From Bacteroidia bacterium (GTDB lineage Bacteria > Bacteroidota > Bacteroidia > Chitinophagales > BACL12): a DNA stretch of 52,907 bases. Both the position numbers and the translations under genes were made by a program. How positions within the stretch are numbered: the first letter of the stretch is position 1; every line of letters starts with the position of its first letter. Shown one piece after another: positions 24,889 to 33,796 of this stretch. The stretch is taken from NCBI GenBank assembly GCA_030432405.1, contig JAUIHG010000005.1:1-52907 (forward strand), given 5' to 3'. Below the pieces are notes generated by a model, which was not told the DNA's origin, made no database searches, and worked only from the letters and a program-made list of their open reading frames with translations.

Positions 24889-26649
24889 TTAACGCATCCC
24901 GAATCGGCGGTACCTCACGACATTGTAAATACCGCCGAGCAAAAACAAAATCAGCACCGGAAGTGCGATGGCAAACACCGGCCAGATGTTGCGGCCTTCG
25001 GCCACTTTGCGCGGATCCAGGGGGCGGAGCCGGACTTCCTTGGCGCGGCTGTCCATCAGGCCGCTGTTGTCGGTGAGGTATTCCACCGCATTGAGGACCC
25101 AGTCCTTGTTGGCAAAGATGTACTGCTCCACCTGATCCAGGCCCAGCGGCGCAATCCGGCCGTCCGGAGCCACGGCGTTGCGGACAAAGTCGGCGTCGCC
25201 GAGCACGATCTGGCGGCTTTGTACGCCTTGTTCGACAAAGCGCTCACCGCCCACACCCCGCTGGCTGAAGCGCTTGGCCAACTCGGGCAGGCTGCGGAAA
25301 GCCGAGCGGAAGGGGCCTTCCAGAAGCACGGCCACGGGCAAATCGGAGCGGTTCCAGGCCTCGTCGGGCAGGGGATTGACCAGCAGATTGAAACGCACGC
25401 GGACCGGATCGGGCAGTTTGCGGCTGTTGGCCGAAGTCCGCAGCAGGACGGTTTTGCGGATGCCGGGTTCGCCCACCGTGTCCACGGTGGACGCGAAGGC
25501 GCTGAGCACCGCATCCAGGTTGCGGCCGATGGGGTGCTTGGGGTTGTGGTTGGTCAGGATGGGGCGGTAGGGCCAGGGGCGCTGTTCATACTGGCCGGAT
25601 TCACCGATGGGCACGGCAATGCGTGCGTTCTGCCGGTCCTGGATGAGGTCCTCGTTGACCCGCACGCCGTATTGGAACAATTGGTCGGCTACGTCGCGCT
25701 CCCAGGGGCGGCTGAAGTATTCGCCACGGTTGGCGATCAGGCTGTCGAAATTGGCGTTGACCCCGTCGAGGAACCACAACAAGCGCCCGCCCCGCATGAG
25801 GTACTGGTCGAGCTTGTACTTGTTGACCATCGAGAAGCGTTCGCGGGAACCCGCGAGGATCAGGCAGGCGTAATCCGAATCGATCCGGTTGGTCAAATTC
25901 AAATCAAAACGGTCGACCCGGTAAAACTCCTTGAGGGAGTAGGTGAGGTCGAGCACGGCCATGGAATCCAGTTCGCCCTGGCCGGTGACAAAGCCCACGC
26001 GCGGCTTGACGGGCACGGTCAGTTGGCGGATGGCCCGGGCAAAATTGTATTCGAGCAGGGCCACGGCGGCTTCAGGGTCCCACATGGGCGTGATGACCGG
26101 GCTGAACTGGTCGGTGAGCACCACCACCTCGGGCTCGCTACCGCGGTATTCGACCTCGGCGTAGGGGAAGATGTAGCGCTGCTCGAAGCCTTCGCCGGCC
26201 TCGGCGCCCGAACGCAATTCCACGCTCAGCAGGCTGCGGTCCTGCAGTTCCTTGAACAAGGCCAGGCGGTTGTCGCGGTCTTCAATGGCGTTGGGGTCGA
26301 GGACCTGGAAGACCACATTGCCGCCGCTTTCGCGCTCAAAGCGCTCCAGCAGCGAAAGCGTTTCGGCCCGCAGCCGCGCCAGGTTGGGCGTGAGGCCCTC
26401 GTCACCGAGGTAGACGGTGATGCCGACGATGTCCTCCAGGTTGCCCAGCAGGTCTTTCGTGGGCTGGCTGATGCTGAAGCGCTTTTCCGCCGTCCAGTCC
26501 AGGCGGAGGTTGAAGCCGCTGGCCAGGATGTTGAGCAGGACCAGAATCAACGCCATCAGCCCCAGGCCCAACAGCGCGTTGCGGCGCTTGTTGGAGCGCG
26601 CGGGAGCCTGTTCGGGTTGGGAAGCGGTAGGGGCGCTGGGGTCGGTCAT
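24889..26649 (-). CDS. gldG: GldG, gliding-motility ABC transporter component
   Basis: This 586-residue protein has a short cytosolic head, one membrane segment (~24-44), a large periplasmic domain starting with the family phrase LRLDWTAEKRFSISQPTKDLL, and a C-terminal membrane helix before a basic tail. GldG works with GldA and GldF in an ABC transporter needed for gliding in flavobacteria. The region LDQYLMRGGRLLWFLDGV is typical of the GldG/ABC-associated periplasmic fold. An alternative ATG at 26685 would add 12 residues and overlap gldF by 7 bases; the ATG at 26649 is given here. Confidence 0.92.
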   Translation of the reverse strand: MTDPSAPTASQPEQAPARSNKRRNALLGLGLMALILVLLNILASGFNLRLDWTAEKRFSISQPTKDLLGNLEDIVGITVYLGDEGLTPNLARLRAETLSLLERFERESGGNVVFQVLDPNAIEDRDNRLALFKELQDRSLLSVELRSGAEAGEGFEQRYIFPYAEVEYRGSEPEVVVLTDQFSPVITPMWDPEAAVALLEYNFARAIRQLTVPVKPRVGFVTGQGELDSMAVLDLTYSLKEFYRVDRFDLNLTNRIDSDYACLILAGSRERFSMVNKYKLDQYLMRGGRLLWFLDGVNANFDSLIANRGEYFSRPWERDVADQLFQYGVRVNEDLIQDRQNARIAVPIGESGQYEQRPWPYRPILTNHNPKHPIGRNLDAVLSAFASTVDTVGEPGIRKTVLLRTSANSRKLPDPVRVRFNLLVNPLPDEAWNRSDLPVAVLLEGPFRSAFRSLPELAKRFSQRGVGGERFVEQGVQSRQIVLGDADFVRNAVAPDGRIAPLGLDQVEQYIFANKDWVLNAVEYLTDNSGLMDSRAKEVRLRPLDPRKVAEGRNIWPVFAIALPVLILFLLGGIYNVVRYRRFGMR

Positions 26650-26678
26650 GCGGTTGGTTGAGGGGTTCGGGGGGCGGT

Positions 26679-27410
26679 TCACCATTTGCGGCTGTCCAGC
26701 ACCGTGCGGGTCATGGCGCCAAAAAGCAGCACCACACTGGCAAAAAAGAGCACGTCCCGCAGGTCGATCAGCCCGCGCGAAAGGTTGCGGTAATGCACGC
26801 CCAGGCTGAGCGCTTCGAGGTAGCGGTCGGTGGAGCCCACAAACACCGGCAGGAGGGCCAGCGAATCGAAAGCCTGGTAGCCCACAAAACAGGCAAACAG
26901 GCCTAGGATGAAGGCCACCACCGGGTTGCGCGTCAGCGAGCTGGTGAACATGCCGATGGCCACAAAGCCCGCACCGAGCAGCAGCAGGCCGAGGTAGGAG
27001 CCCGCAATGGCTCCGCCGTCAATATTGCCTGCCGGCGAAGCCAGGGCCGAGATGGCGGCCACATAGACCAGCGTGGGCAGCACGGCCACGACCACGATGA
27101 AAAAGGCGGCCAGGAATTTTCCGGTGATGATCTGGATGCCGGTGACCGGTTTGGTGGCCAGCAGTTCGATGGTGCCCGATTCGTTTTCCTCCGCAAAGGA
27201 GCGCATCGTGATTGCGGGGATCAAAAACAAAAAGATCCAGGGGGCAAAATCGAAAAAAGAATCCATGCTGGCATAGCCCGAATCCAGGATGTTGGAGTCC
27301 GGGAAAATCCAGCAGATCAGGCCCGCCCCGATCAAAAAGATCGTGATGGCCAGATACCCCACCAGGCTCGACAGGAACTGGTTGACCTCTTTTCGGAAGA
27401 TCGCGATCAT
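26679..27410 (-). CDS. gldF: GldF, gliding-motility ABC transporter permease
   Basis: This is a 243-residue inner-membrane permease of the ABC-2 type with six predicted helices, beginning MIAIFRKEVNQFLSSLVGYL. Landmarks are WIFLFLIPAITMRSFAEENESGTIELLATKPV and the following DxxxGKFLAA-like turn, characteristic of GldF/NosY-type permeases. The ATG at 27410 lies 4 bases from the gldA stop. It forms the membrane part of the GldA-GldF-GldG transporter. Confidence 0.94.
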   Translation of the reverse strand: MIAIFRKEVNQFLSSLVGYLAITIFLIGAGLICWIFPDSNILDSGYASMDSFFDFAPWIFLFLIPAITMRSFAEENESGTIELLATKPVTGIQIITGKFLAAFFIVVVAVLPTLVYVAAISALASPAGNIDGGAIAGSYLGLLLLGAGFVAIGMFTSSLTRNPVVAFILGLFACFVGYQAFDSLALLPVFVGSTDRYLEALSLGVHYRNLSRGLIDLRDVLFFASVVLLFGAMTRTVLDSRKW

Positions 27411-27414
27411 GCCG

Positions 27415-28416
27415 TCAGGAGGGGCTTGAGGATTTGGAATCGGAAGCACCGGTCTTCGACGCGCCGTCCGCCACAACCGGAGCCGGTCCCGCGCCTTTGG
27501 TCAGCGCACGGAAGACGTCTTCGAGGTTCTGCTTGCTGCGCTCCGAGCCCAGCAGGGTATAGCCCTTGTCGACGGCCAGGCGGAACACCGCTTCTTCGAT
27601 GTCGGTGGCGTCCGGGCTGAGCTGCAATTGCCAGACTTTGGCCTGCGCGTCCCCTTCCGGGAGCGTTTTGGCCGCCGTAACGCCGCGCAGCCGCGCGAAG
27701 GCTTCGCCCGGAACGGGCTCCTTGAACCGGACGGTGAGCGTTTCCGTTCCGCTGGCGCGGGCGGCCAGTTCGGCGGTGGGGCTGTCGGCTACCAGACGGC
27801 CCTGATGGATGATCAGCACGCGGTCGCAGAGGGCCTGCACCTCCTGCATGATGTGGGTGGACAGCAGGACGGTTTTTTCACGGCCCAGCTCCCGGATGAG
27901 CTCGCGGATGTCGGCCAGCTGGTTGGGGTCCAGGCCGGTGGTGGGCTCGTCGAGGATGAGCACCTCCGGATCGTTGATCATGGCCTGGGCCAGGCCCACG
28001 CGCTGCCTGTAGCCCTTGGAGAGCTGGCGGATGCGTTTGTGGCGTTCGGGCTCCAGCCCGGTCATGGCAATCATCTCCCGGATGCGTTCGCGCTTGCGCG
28101 AAAGCCCGAAAAGCCGTGCCACAAATTCCAGGTACTCCACCACGTAGAGGTCCAGGTAGAGCGGGTTGTGCTCGGGCAGGTAGCCGATGCGGCGGCGCAA
28201 TTCCAGGCTTTCTCCGTCCACGTCGAGCCCGCACACGCTGGCCTTCCCGGCCGAAGGCGGGATAAAGCCCGTGAGGATCTTCATGGTGGTGGACTTGCCG
28301 GCACCGTTGGGGCCGAGGAAACCCACAATTTCCCCCTTCCCGATGCCGAAGCTCAGGTCGCGTACAGCCCATTGCTGGCCGTACAGCTTGCCCAGTTGAT
28401 CCGCCTGCAAAACCAT
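27415..28416 (-). CDS. gldA: GldA, gliding-motility ABC transporter ATPase
   Basis: This is a 333-residue ABC ATPase. Walker A is GPNGAGKST (35-43), the signature is LSKGYRQR, Walker B is VLILDEPTTGLD, and the H-loop is LLSTHIMQE; all are intact. The C-terminal ~30 residues are a Ser/Lys/Ala tail outside the domain. It is first in the minus-strand gldA-gldF-gldG-DUF4340 operon and divergent from glycyl-tRNA synthetase with a 59-base gap, which must hold both promoters. Confidence 0.93.
   Translation of the reverse strand: MVLQADQLGKLYGQQWAVRDLSFGIGKGEIVGFLGPNGAGKSTTMKILTGFIPPSAGKASVCGLDVDGESLELRRRIGYLPEHNPLYLDLYVVEYLEFVARLFGLSRKRERIREMIAMTGLEPERHKRIRQLSKGYRQRVGLAQAMINDPEVLILDEPTTGLDPNQLADIRELIRELGREKTVLLSTHIMQEVQALCDRVLIIHQGRLVADSPTAELAARASGTETLTVRFKEPVPGEAFARLRGVTAAKTLPEGDAQAKVWQLQLSPDATDIEEAVFRLAVDKGYTLLGSERSKQNLEDVFRALTKGAGPAPVVADGASKTGASDSKSSSPS
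28087..28102. repeat. TTCGC palindrome, 7-bp stem, loop TT
   Basis: TTCGCGCTTGCGCGAA in gldA (coding strand S-R-K-R-E). Confidence 0.75.
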
Positions 28417-28475
28417 GGAAGCGGCAAAAATACCGATTGTATGCCCCGCACGGTCAACGCCGTACTTTTGCCGCC

Positions 28476-30017
28476 ATGTCGGACCAGGATAGCTTCAAGA
28501 AGATCATCGCGCACGCCAAGGAATACGGCTTTGTATTCCCTTCCTCGGAGATCTACGACGGCCTCGGTGCCGTGTACGATTACGGGCCCAACGGCTCGGT
28601 GCTCAAGCGCAACATCAAGGACTACTGGTGGCGCGCCATGGTCCAGCTGCACACGGACATCGTGGGCCTGGACGCGGCGATTTTTATGCACCCCAAGACC
28701 TGGAAAGCCTCCGGCCACGTGGATGCCTTCAACGATCCGCTGATCGACAACAAGGACTCCAAGAAGCGCTACCGCGCCGACGTGCTGGTCGAGGACCACA
28801 TGGAGAAGTACCGGACCAAAATCGAAAAAGAGGTCGCCAAAGGGCGCAAGCGCTTTGGCGAAAGCTTTGATGAGGCCCAGTTTTTGGCCACCAACCCCAA
28901 CGTCAAGCGCAACCAGGACAAGATCAACGAGATCACCACCGGGTTGCAGAACACGCTTGGCAAGGGGGATCTGGCCGGATTGCGGCAGTTGATCGAAGAC
29001 CTGGGCATCGCCGACCCGGAAACGGGCTCCAAGGACTGGACGGACGTGCGCCAGTTCAACCTGATGTTCGACACCAAGCTGGGTTCGGTGGCCGGCGATG
29101 CGGCCACCATCTACCTTCGGCCGGAAACGGCCCAGGGCATTTTTGTCAATTTCCTCAATGTCCTGAACACCTCGCGGCAGCGGGTGCCCTTTGGCATTGC
29201 GCAGATCGGCAAGGCCTTCCGCAACGAGATCGTGGCGCGGCAATTCATCTTCCGCATGCGCGAATTCGAGCAGATGGAGATGCAGTTTTTTGTGCGCCCT
29301 GGTACGCAGAAGGAATGGTACGAGACCTGGAAAGAACGCCGCATGAACTGGCACCGGGTGCTGGGCTTCCGGGAGTCAGACCTGCGCTGGCACAACCACG
29401 ACAACCTGGCCCATTACGCCGACGCAGCCGTGGACGTGGAATACCGCTTTCCCTTTGGTTTCAAGGAGCTGGAAGGCATCCACTCGCGCACCGATTTTGA
29501 CCTGGGCCGGCACCAGGAACTCAGCGGCAAAAAGTTGCAATACTTTGACCCGGAGCTGGACAAGAGCTATGTGCCCTACGTGGTCGAGACCTCCATCGGC
29601 TGCGACCGCACCTTCCTGGCCGTGCTCTGCCACGCCTTTGAGGAAGAAGACCTCGGCGACGGCAAATCCCGCACGGTGCTGAAAATCCCGCCGGCCCTGG
29701 CCCCGACCCAGGTGGCGGTCTTCCCGTTGGTCCGCAAGGACGGCCTGCCCAAAGCGGCCTTGAAGGTCTTCAACGATTTGCGCTTCGAGTTCTCCTGCGC
29801 CTACGAGGAAAAAGACTCCATCGGCAAGCGCTACCGCCGCCAAGACGCCATCGGCACGCCCTACTGCATCACCGTCGACCACGACACCCTCTCCGACAAT
29901 ACCGTCACCATCCGCGAGCGCGACGCCATGACCCAGGAGCGCATCCCCGTGGACCGCGTCCGGGAAATCGTGCGGGAGCGGGTGGACATGAACCGCTTGT
30001 TGGAGCGGATGGGCTGA
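28476..30017 (+). CDS. glyS: Glycyl-tRNA synthetase, dimeric (alpha2) type
   Basis: This 513-residue class II synthetase attaches glycine to its tRNA. The length and motifs match the single-chain alpha2 form: GFVFPSSEIYDGLGAVYDYGPNG at the start, motif 2 in GKAFRNEIVARQFIFRMREFEQMEMQFF, and motif 3 in VETSIGCDRTFLA, then an anticodon-binding domain with LAPTQVAVFPLV. The ATG at 28476 begins the family homology; the open frame starts 13 codons earlier at a rarer position. It ends 51 bases before the lactone oxidase. Confidence 0.97.
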   Translation: MSDQDSFKKIIAHAKEYGFVFPSSEIYDGLGAVYDYGPNGSVLKRNIKDYWWRAMVQLHTDIVGLDAAIFMHPKTWKASGHVDAFNDPLIDNKDSKKRYRADVLVEDHMEKYRTKIEKEVAKGRKRFGESFDEAQFLATNPNVKRNQDKINEITTGLQNTLGKGDLAGLRQLIEDLGIADPETGSKDWTDVRQFNLMFDTKLGSVAGDAATIYLRPETAQGIFVNFLNVLNTSRQRVPFGIAQIGKAFRNEIVARQFIFRMREFEQMEMQFFVRPGTQKEWYETWKERRMNWHRVLGFRESDLRWHNHDNLAHYADAAVDVEYRFPFGFKELEGIHSRTDFDLGRHQELSGKKLQYFDPELDKSYVPYVVETSIGCDRTFLAVLCHAFEEEDLGDGKSRTVLKIPPALAPTQVAVFPLVRKDGLPKAALKVFNDLRFEFSCAYEEKDSIGKRYRRQDAIGTPYCITVDHDTLSDNTVTIRERDAMTQERIPVDRVREIVRERVDMNRLLERMG

Positions 30018-30068
30018 TCCGGGCATTCGGTCTTCTCATTCGGGTGCTGCATCTTGGCGACGCGCAGG

Positions 30069-31370
30069 ATGCGCCTTCCGCCTGTGAAAAACTGGTCCCA
30101 ACAGCTTTCCTGGTCTCCGGCTGAATTGGCCTATCCGGGATCGGAGGAGGCCATCGTGCAGTTGGTGCAGCGCGCCGCGGAAAGCGGGCGCAAGGTCCGG
30201 GCGATCGGCAGCGGGCACTCGTTCACACCGCTGGTGCCGACGGACGATGTGCTGGTGAGCCTGGACCGCTACCAAGGGCTGGTGTCGGTAAAACGGGAGA
30301 CCTTGCGTGCCACCGTGCGCGGGGGGACCAAGCTCCACACGCTGGGGGAGTTGCTGTTCGCCGAAGGCATGGCCATGGAAAACATGGGCGACATCGACGC
30401 CCAGTCCATTGCCGGCACCATCAGCACGGGCACCCACGGCACGGGTGTGGAATTTGGAACGATCAGTACACAAGTGGTGGGTCTGCGCTTTGTCAACGGC
30501 AAGGGGGAAGTCGTGTCGTGTTCGCCGGAGGACAAACCGGAATTGTTCCGCTGCATGCAGGTCTCTCTTGGCGCGCTGGGCATCATCACGGAGGTGACGC
30601 TGCAGTGTGTGCCCGCCTACCGCCTGGCGCTGGAAAATCGAAAAGAGCCCTTGGAGGCGGTTTTGGCCGATCTCGAAAACCGAAAACAACACAACCGCAA
30701 TTTCGAGTTTTACTGGATGCCCTATACGGGCACCGCCTGGACCAAGAGTTCCAACGCCGTTTCCGGCGAACAGCCCGACCAGGACAATTGGCTCAACAAA
30801 GCCTCGGAGTATCTGCTGGAAAATGTGGCCTTTAAGGTGCTTTGCGACCTGGCCCATGCTGTGCCCGCCATGAACAAGCCGGTCGCCCGCATTTCGGCGG
30901 CCAGCGTACCAACCCTGCGCAAGGTCTACCACAGCCATCGGGTGTACGCCACCAAGCGCATGGTGCGCTTCATGGAAATGGAATACAACGTGCCGGCCGA
31001 GGCCTACGCCGATGTGTTTCAGGAAATCCGGCGGCGGGTCAATACCGGCGGCTTCAACGTGCATTTCCCGATCGAAAACCGCTGGGTGAAAGCCGATCAG
31101 ATCCCGCTCAGTCCCGCCTATGGACGCGATTCGGCTTACATCGCCTGCCACGTCTATCACAAAAAGCCATTTCGGCCCTATCTCGAAGCGCTGGAAGCCA
31201 TATTCCGCGCCCACGGCGGCCGTCCGCATTGGGGCAAATGGAACAGCCTGAAGGCTGCGGATGTAGCGGAACTTTATCCGGAGTTTCCGGTCTTTCTGCG
31301 CCACAGGGAACAGCATGATCCCGACGGCGTATTCCGCACGCCTTACCTCGAAAAGCTGCTCGGCGCATGA
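30069..31370 (+). CDS. FAD-dependent sugar-lactone oxidase family protein
   Basis: This 433-residue flavoprotein belongs to the L-gulonolactone / D-arabinonolactone oxidase group. The FAD domain begins with EEAIVQLVQRAAESGRKVRAIGSGHSFTPL; His 50 of the GSGHS motif is where the family carries covalently linked FAD. The C-terminal PHWGKWN is the family's HWxK motif. It likely oxidises an aldonolactone or sugar alcohol. The ATG at 30069 is preferred to a TTG five codons upstream. Its stop overlaps the start of the next gene (ATGA), so the two enzymes are made together. Confidence 0.88.
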   Translation: MRLPPVKNWSQQLSWSPAELAYPGSEEAIVQLVQRAAESGRKVRAIGSGHSFTPLVPTDDVLVSLDRYQGLVSVKRETLRATVRGGTKLHTLGELLFAEGMAMENMGDIDAQSIAGTISTGTHGTGVEFGTISTQVVGLRFVNGKGEVVSCSPEDKPELFRCMQVSLGALGIITEVTLQCVPAYRLALENRKEPLEAVLADLENRKQHNRNFEFYWMPYTGTAWTKSSNAVSGEQPDQDNWLNKASEYLLENVAFKVLCDLAHAVPAMNKPVARISAASVPTLRKVYHSHRVYATKRMVRFMEMEYNVPAEAYADVFQEIRRRVNTGGFNVHFPIENRWVKADQIPLSPAYGRDSAYIACHVYHKKPFRPYLEALEAIFRAHGGRPHWGKWNSLKAADVAELYPEFPVFLRHREQHDPDGVFRTPYLEKLLGA

Positions 31371-32617
31371 ACGGCGCACCGCCATCCCGCTATTTCGAGC
31401 AGCTCAATGCCGCCTTGCAGGCGAAGGCCAATGCCGACGGCCGCGCCATTCCGATGCTTTTGCTGGACCTGGACGCACTGGACCGCAATTTGGAGCGGCT
31501 GCAAAGCGACCTTGCTGGTCCTGGACGCACCACCCCGCTGGGTCTGCGCCTGGTGGTCAAGTCGCTGCCTTCCTGCGAGCTGCTGGCCTACTGCATGCAG
31601 CGCCTGCAGACCGAGCGCCTGATGGTCTTTCACCAACCGTTTTTGACCGACTTGTCCAAAACGCTCGGCCCTGAGGCTGATGTGCTGCTGGGCAAGCCCA
31701 TGCCGGTTCGGACGGCCGCATACTATTACCGCAACCTGCCGGAGCGCAGCAACGGCTTTGATCCCTTCCGCCAGATCCAGTGGTTGGTGGATACGCCACA
31801 ACGCATCGCCGAGTACCATGCCTTCGCCGCCGAGCTCGGCCGGCCGCTGCGCCTGAGCCTGGAGATCGACGTGGGCCTGCACCGCGGTGGTTTTGATCCG
31901 GAAGGCAGCGCCCCGAACGCCTTGCGCAAAGGCCTGGAGCGCATCGCTGCCCACCCCGAGCAGCTCCGCTTCAGCGGGTTTATGGGCTACGAGCCTCATG
32001 TGGTCAAGCTGCCGCGGCTTTTGCGTTCGCGGGAACGCGCCTTTGCCATGGCCAATGCCGCCTACCGGCGAAGCCTCGAGCTCCTGCAACGCGGCTTTCC
32101 CCAGCTCTGGTCTGAGCACCTGACGTTCAACGGCGGCGGCAGCCCCACGCTGACCCTGCATGCCCAAAACGACACCCCCATCAACGAGGTGGCCGTCGGG
32201 TCCTGCCTGGTCAAACCCAGCGGTTTTGACATTCCTACGCTGAGGCAATACGAGCCGGCGGCCTTCATCGCCACGCCGGTGCTGAAAGCCTTTGAGGGCA
32301 CCACCTTGCCCGGACTGGAGTGGGGCAGGGGGCTGCTCAACCGGATCAGCGCCCTGAACCGACGCTCCTATTTCATTTATGGAGGCTTTTGGAAGGCCGA
32401 CTATTGTTGGCCGGAAGGCCTGCGCGATAACCAGCTGTTTGGCCCCTCCACCAACCAAAGCATGGTCAATGGCCCCGCCCAACAGCCGCTGCAACCGGGC
32501 GATTTTGTCTTCCTCCGCCCCACCCAGTCCGAGTTTGTCCTGCTCCAGTTTGGCGGGATTCAAACGCTACGTGCAGGTTCCATAAACCAATCGTGGACGC
32601 TTCTGGATCAGCGGTAG
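31367..32617 (+). CDS. Fold-type III PLP enzyme (D-threonine aldolase / D-serine dehydratase-like)
   Basis: This 416-residue protein has the alanine-racemase-like barrel with PLP bound to a Lys near the N-terminus: RLVVKSLPS, Lys 65. Other landmarks are LDLDALDRNLERLQ, SLEIDVGLHRGGF, GYEPHV and a C-terminal beta domain ending LQPGDFVFLRPTQSEFVLLQFG. These match the D-threonine aldolase and D-serine dehydratase-like group. It is translationally coupled to the upstream lactone oxidase, which suggests a shared pathway for a hydroxylated D-amino acid or sugar-derived substrate. The exact reaction is unknown. Confidence 0.82.
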   Translation: MNGAPPSRYFEQLNAALQAKANADGRAIPMLLLDLDALDRNLERLQSDLAGPGRTTPLGLRLVVKSLPSCELLAYCMQRLQTERLMVFHQPFLTDLSKTLGPEADVLLGKPMPVRTAAYYYRNLPERSNGFDPFRQIQWLVDTPQRIAEYHAFAAELGRPLRLSLEIDVGLHRGGFDPEGSAPNALRKGLERIAAHPEQLRFSGFMGYEPHVVKLPRLLRSRERAFAMANAAYRRSLELLQRGFPQLWSEHLTFNGGGSPTLTLHAQNDTPINEVAVGSCLVKPSGFDIPTLRQYEPAAFIATPVLKAFEGTTLPGLEWGRGLLNRISALNRRSYFIYGGFWKADYCWPEGLRDNQLFGPSTNQSMVNGPAQQPLQPGDFVFLRPTQSEFVLLQFGGIQTLRAGSINQSWTLLDQR

Positions 32618-32680
32618 CCAACGACTACGCGTCAATCAGGGCGAGTGGGGTTGGCGCTAATGGCCTTCCTGCCGTTTAGG

Positions 32681-32714
32681 AACTATAGTTTCTGTGGAAC
32701 AACTTTAGTTTCTG
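32681..32714 (+). promoter_or_regulatory. Tandem operator-like repeat upstream of an AraC gene
   Basis: AACTATAGTTTCTG (32681-32694) and AACTTTAGTTTCTG (32701-32714) are 13/14 identical and spaced 20 bases apart, two helical turns on one face of DNA. The first 10 bases of each are a palindrome or near-palindrome. They lie ~130 bases before the AraC start, which fits the tandem half-sites that AraC proteins bind. Function is inferred. Confidence 0.5.
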
Positions 32715-32791
32715 GATCAGCAAGTTGCCAATTTCCTGCGCTGACCCTTCTGCATCCGGATAACGTGTTGGTCTTTCTGCGTTTTGTGCGT

Positions 32792-32806
32792 TTCGCCTCC
32801 GGCGAA
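32792..32806. repeat. TTCGC palindrome, 6-bp stem, loop TCC
   Basis: TTCGCCTCCGGCGAA, intergenic, 37 bases before the AraC start at 32844. Confidence 0.8.
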
Positions 32807-32843
32807 CACCCGTAGCATTGCAGGGTACGGAATCCGAAACGCC

Positions 32844-33752
32844 ATGCCCTCGAACATCCTCCGGATCAACACCATCCACGAACTGCACGAAGGCTTGGGT
32901 TTGCCCAAACCCAAACACCCGCTCATTTCCCTGATGGACGCGGGCAAGGTGCAGATTCCCGAGGAGCGCATCGGCACCCGGTACAGCACCGGCATGTACT
33001 CCATCTCCCTGAAGGACGGCAGTTGCGGGATGGAGTATGGCCGCAATGCCTTTGATTTTACCGAAGGCGTGATGGTGTTCACCGCGCCCGACCAGGTCAG
33101 CACCATCACCGAAGCGGTGGCCGAAGGCAGCATCCAGGGCTGGATGCTCTACGTGCATCCCGACCTGTTGCGCGGGGCGCCCCTGGGCAAACGCATCCAG
33201 GAGTACGGCTTTTTCAACTACGACGTGTATGAGGCCCTGCACCTTTCGGAGGCCGAAGAAGAACAGGTCAATATCTGCGTGCGCAACATCGAAGCCGAAT
33301 ACCAGCAGCGCATCGATGCCCACAGCCAGCAGGTCATGGTGGCCAATCTCGATTTGTTGCTCAGCTATTCCCAGCGCTTTTATGAGCGGCAATTCCATAC
33401 CCGCGCGCCCCAGTACCACGATGTGGTGGCCGAATTTGAAAGCAACCTCAAGCGCTATTTCGAAGAGGAGCGCTACCGCGAGGAGGGTATTCCTTCCATC
33501 CAGCGCTTCGCCGAACAGGCGCATTTGTCCCAACATTATTTCTCGGACCTGCTGAAAAAAGAAACCGGCCGTTCGGCGAAGGACCACATCAACGGCTACC
33601 TCATCGAACGGGCCAAGGACATCCTGTTGGCCTCCGAGCACTCTGTGAGCGAGGTGGCCTACCTGTTGGGCTTCAATTACCCCCACTATTTCACCCGCCT
33701 TTTCAAGGCGAAGACCGGCATGACCCCGGGCGCGTTCCGCTCGGCCAATTGA
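32844..33752 (+). CDS. AraC-family transcriptional regulator
   Basis: This is a 302-residue regulator. An N-terminal beta-barrel sensing part (residues ~20-170, with SLKDGSCGMEYGRNAFDFTEGVMVFTAPDQ) is followed by the C-terminal double HTH: SIQRFAEQAHLSQHYFSDLLKKETG and SVSEVAYLLGFNYPHYFTRLFKAKTGMTPGAFR. The ATG at 32844 begins the fold; an open frame extends 20 codons upstream without homology. A reductase gene follows 44 bases downstream and then two more genes in the same direction, so this regulator probably heads or controls that group. A tandem repeat upstream may be its own operator. Confidence 0.92.
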   Translation: MPSNILRINTIHELHEGLGLPKPKHPLISLMDAGKVQIPEERIGTRYSTGMYSISLKDGSCGMEYGRNAFDFTEGVMVFTAPDQVSTITEAVAEGSIQGWMLYVHPDLLRGAPLGKRIQEYGFFNYDVYEALHLSEAEEEQVNICVRNIEAEYQQRIDAHSQQVMVANLDLLLSYSQRFYERQFHTRAPQYHDVVAEFESNLKRYFEEERYREEGIPSIQRFAEQAHLSQHYFSDLLKKETGRSAKDHINGYLIERAKDILLASEHSVSEVAYLLGFNYPHYFTRLFKAKTGMTPGAFRSAN

Positions 33753-33796
33753 TGGCGGTCCAGGGCTTCGTGAAAACCAAAAACAGCCAAGCACGC

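Noticed and set aside
23833-26661. A plus-strand open frame of about 942 codons opposite the DUF4340 and gldG genes
   Set aside because: Long antisense frames arise easily in GC-rich coding DNA; the minus-strand genes here are clear.
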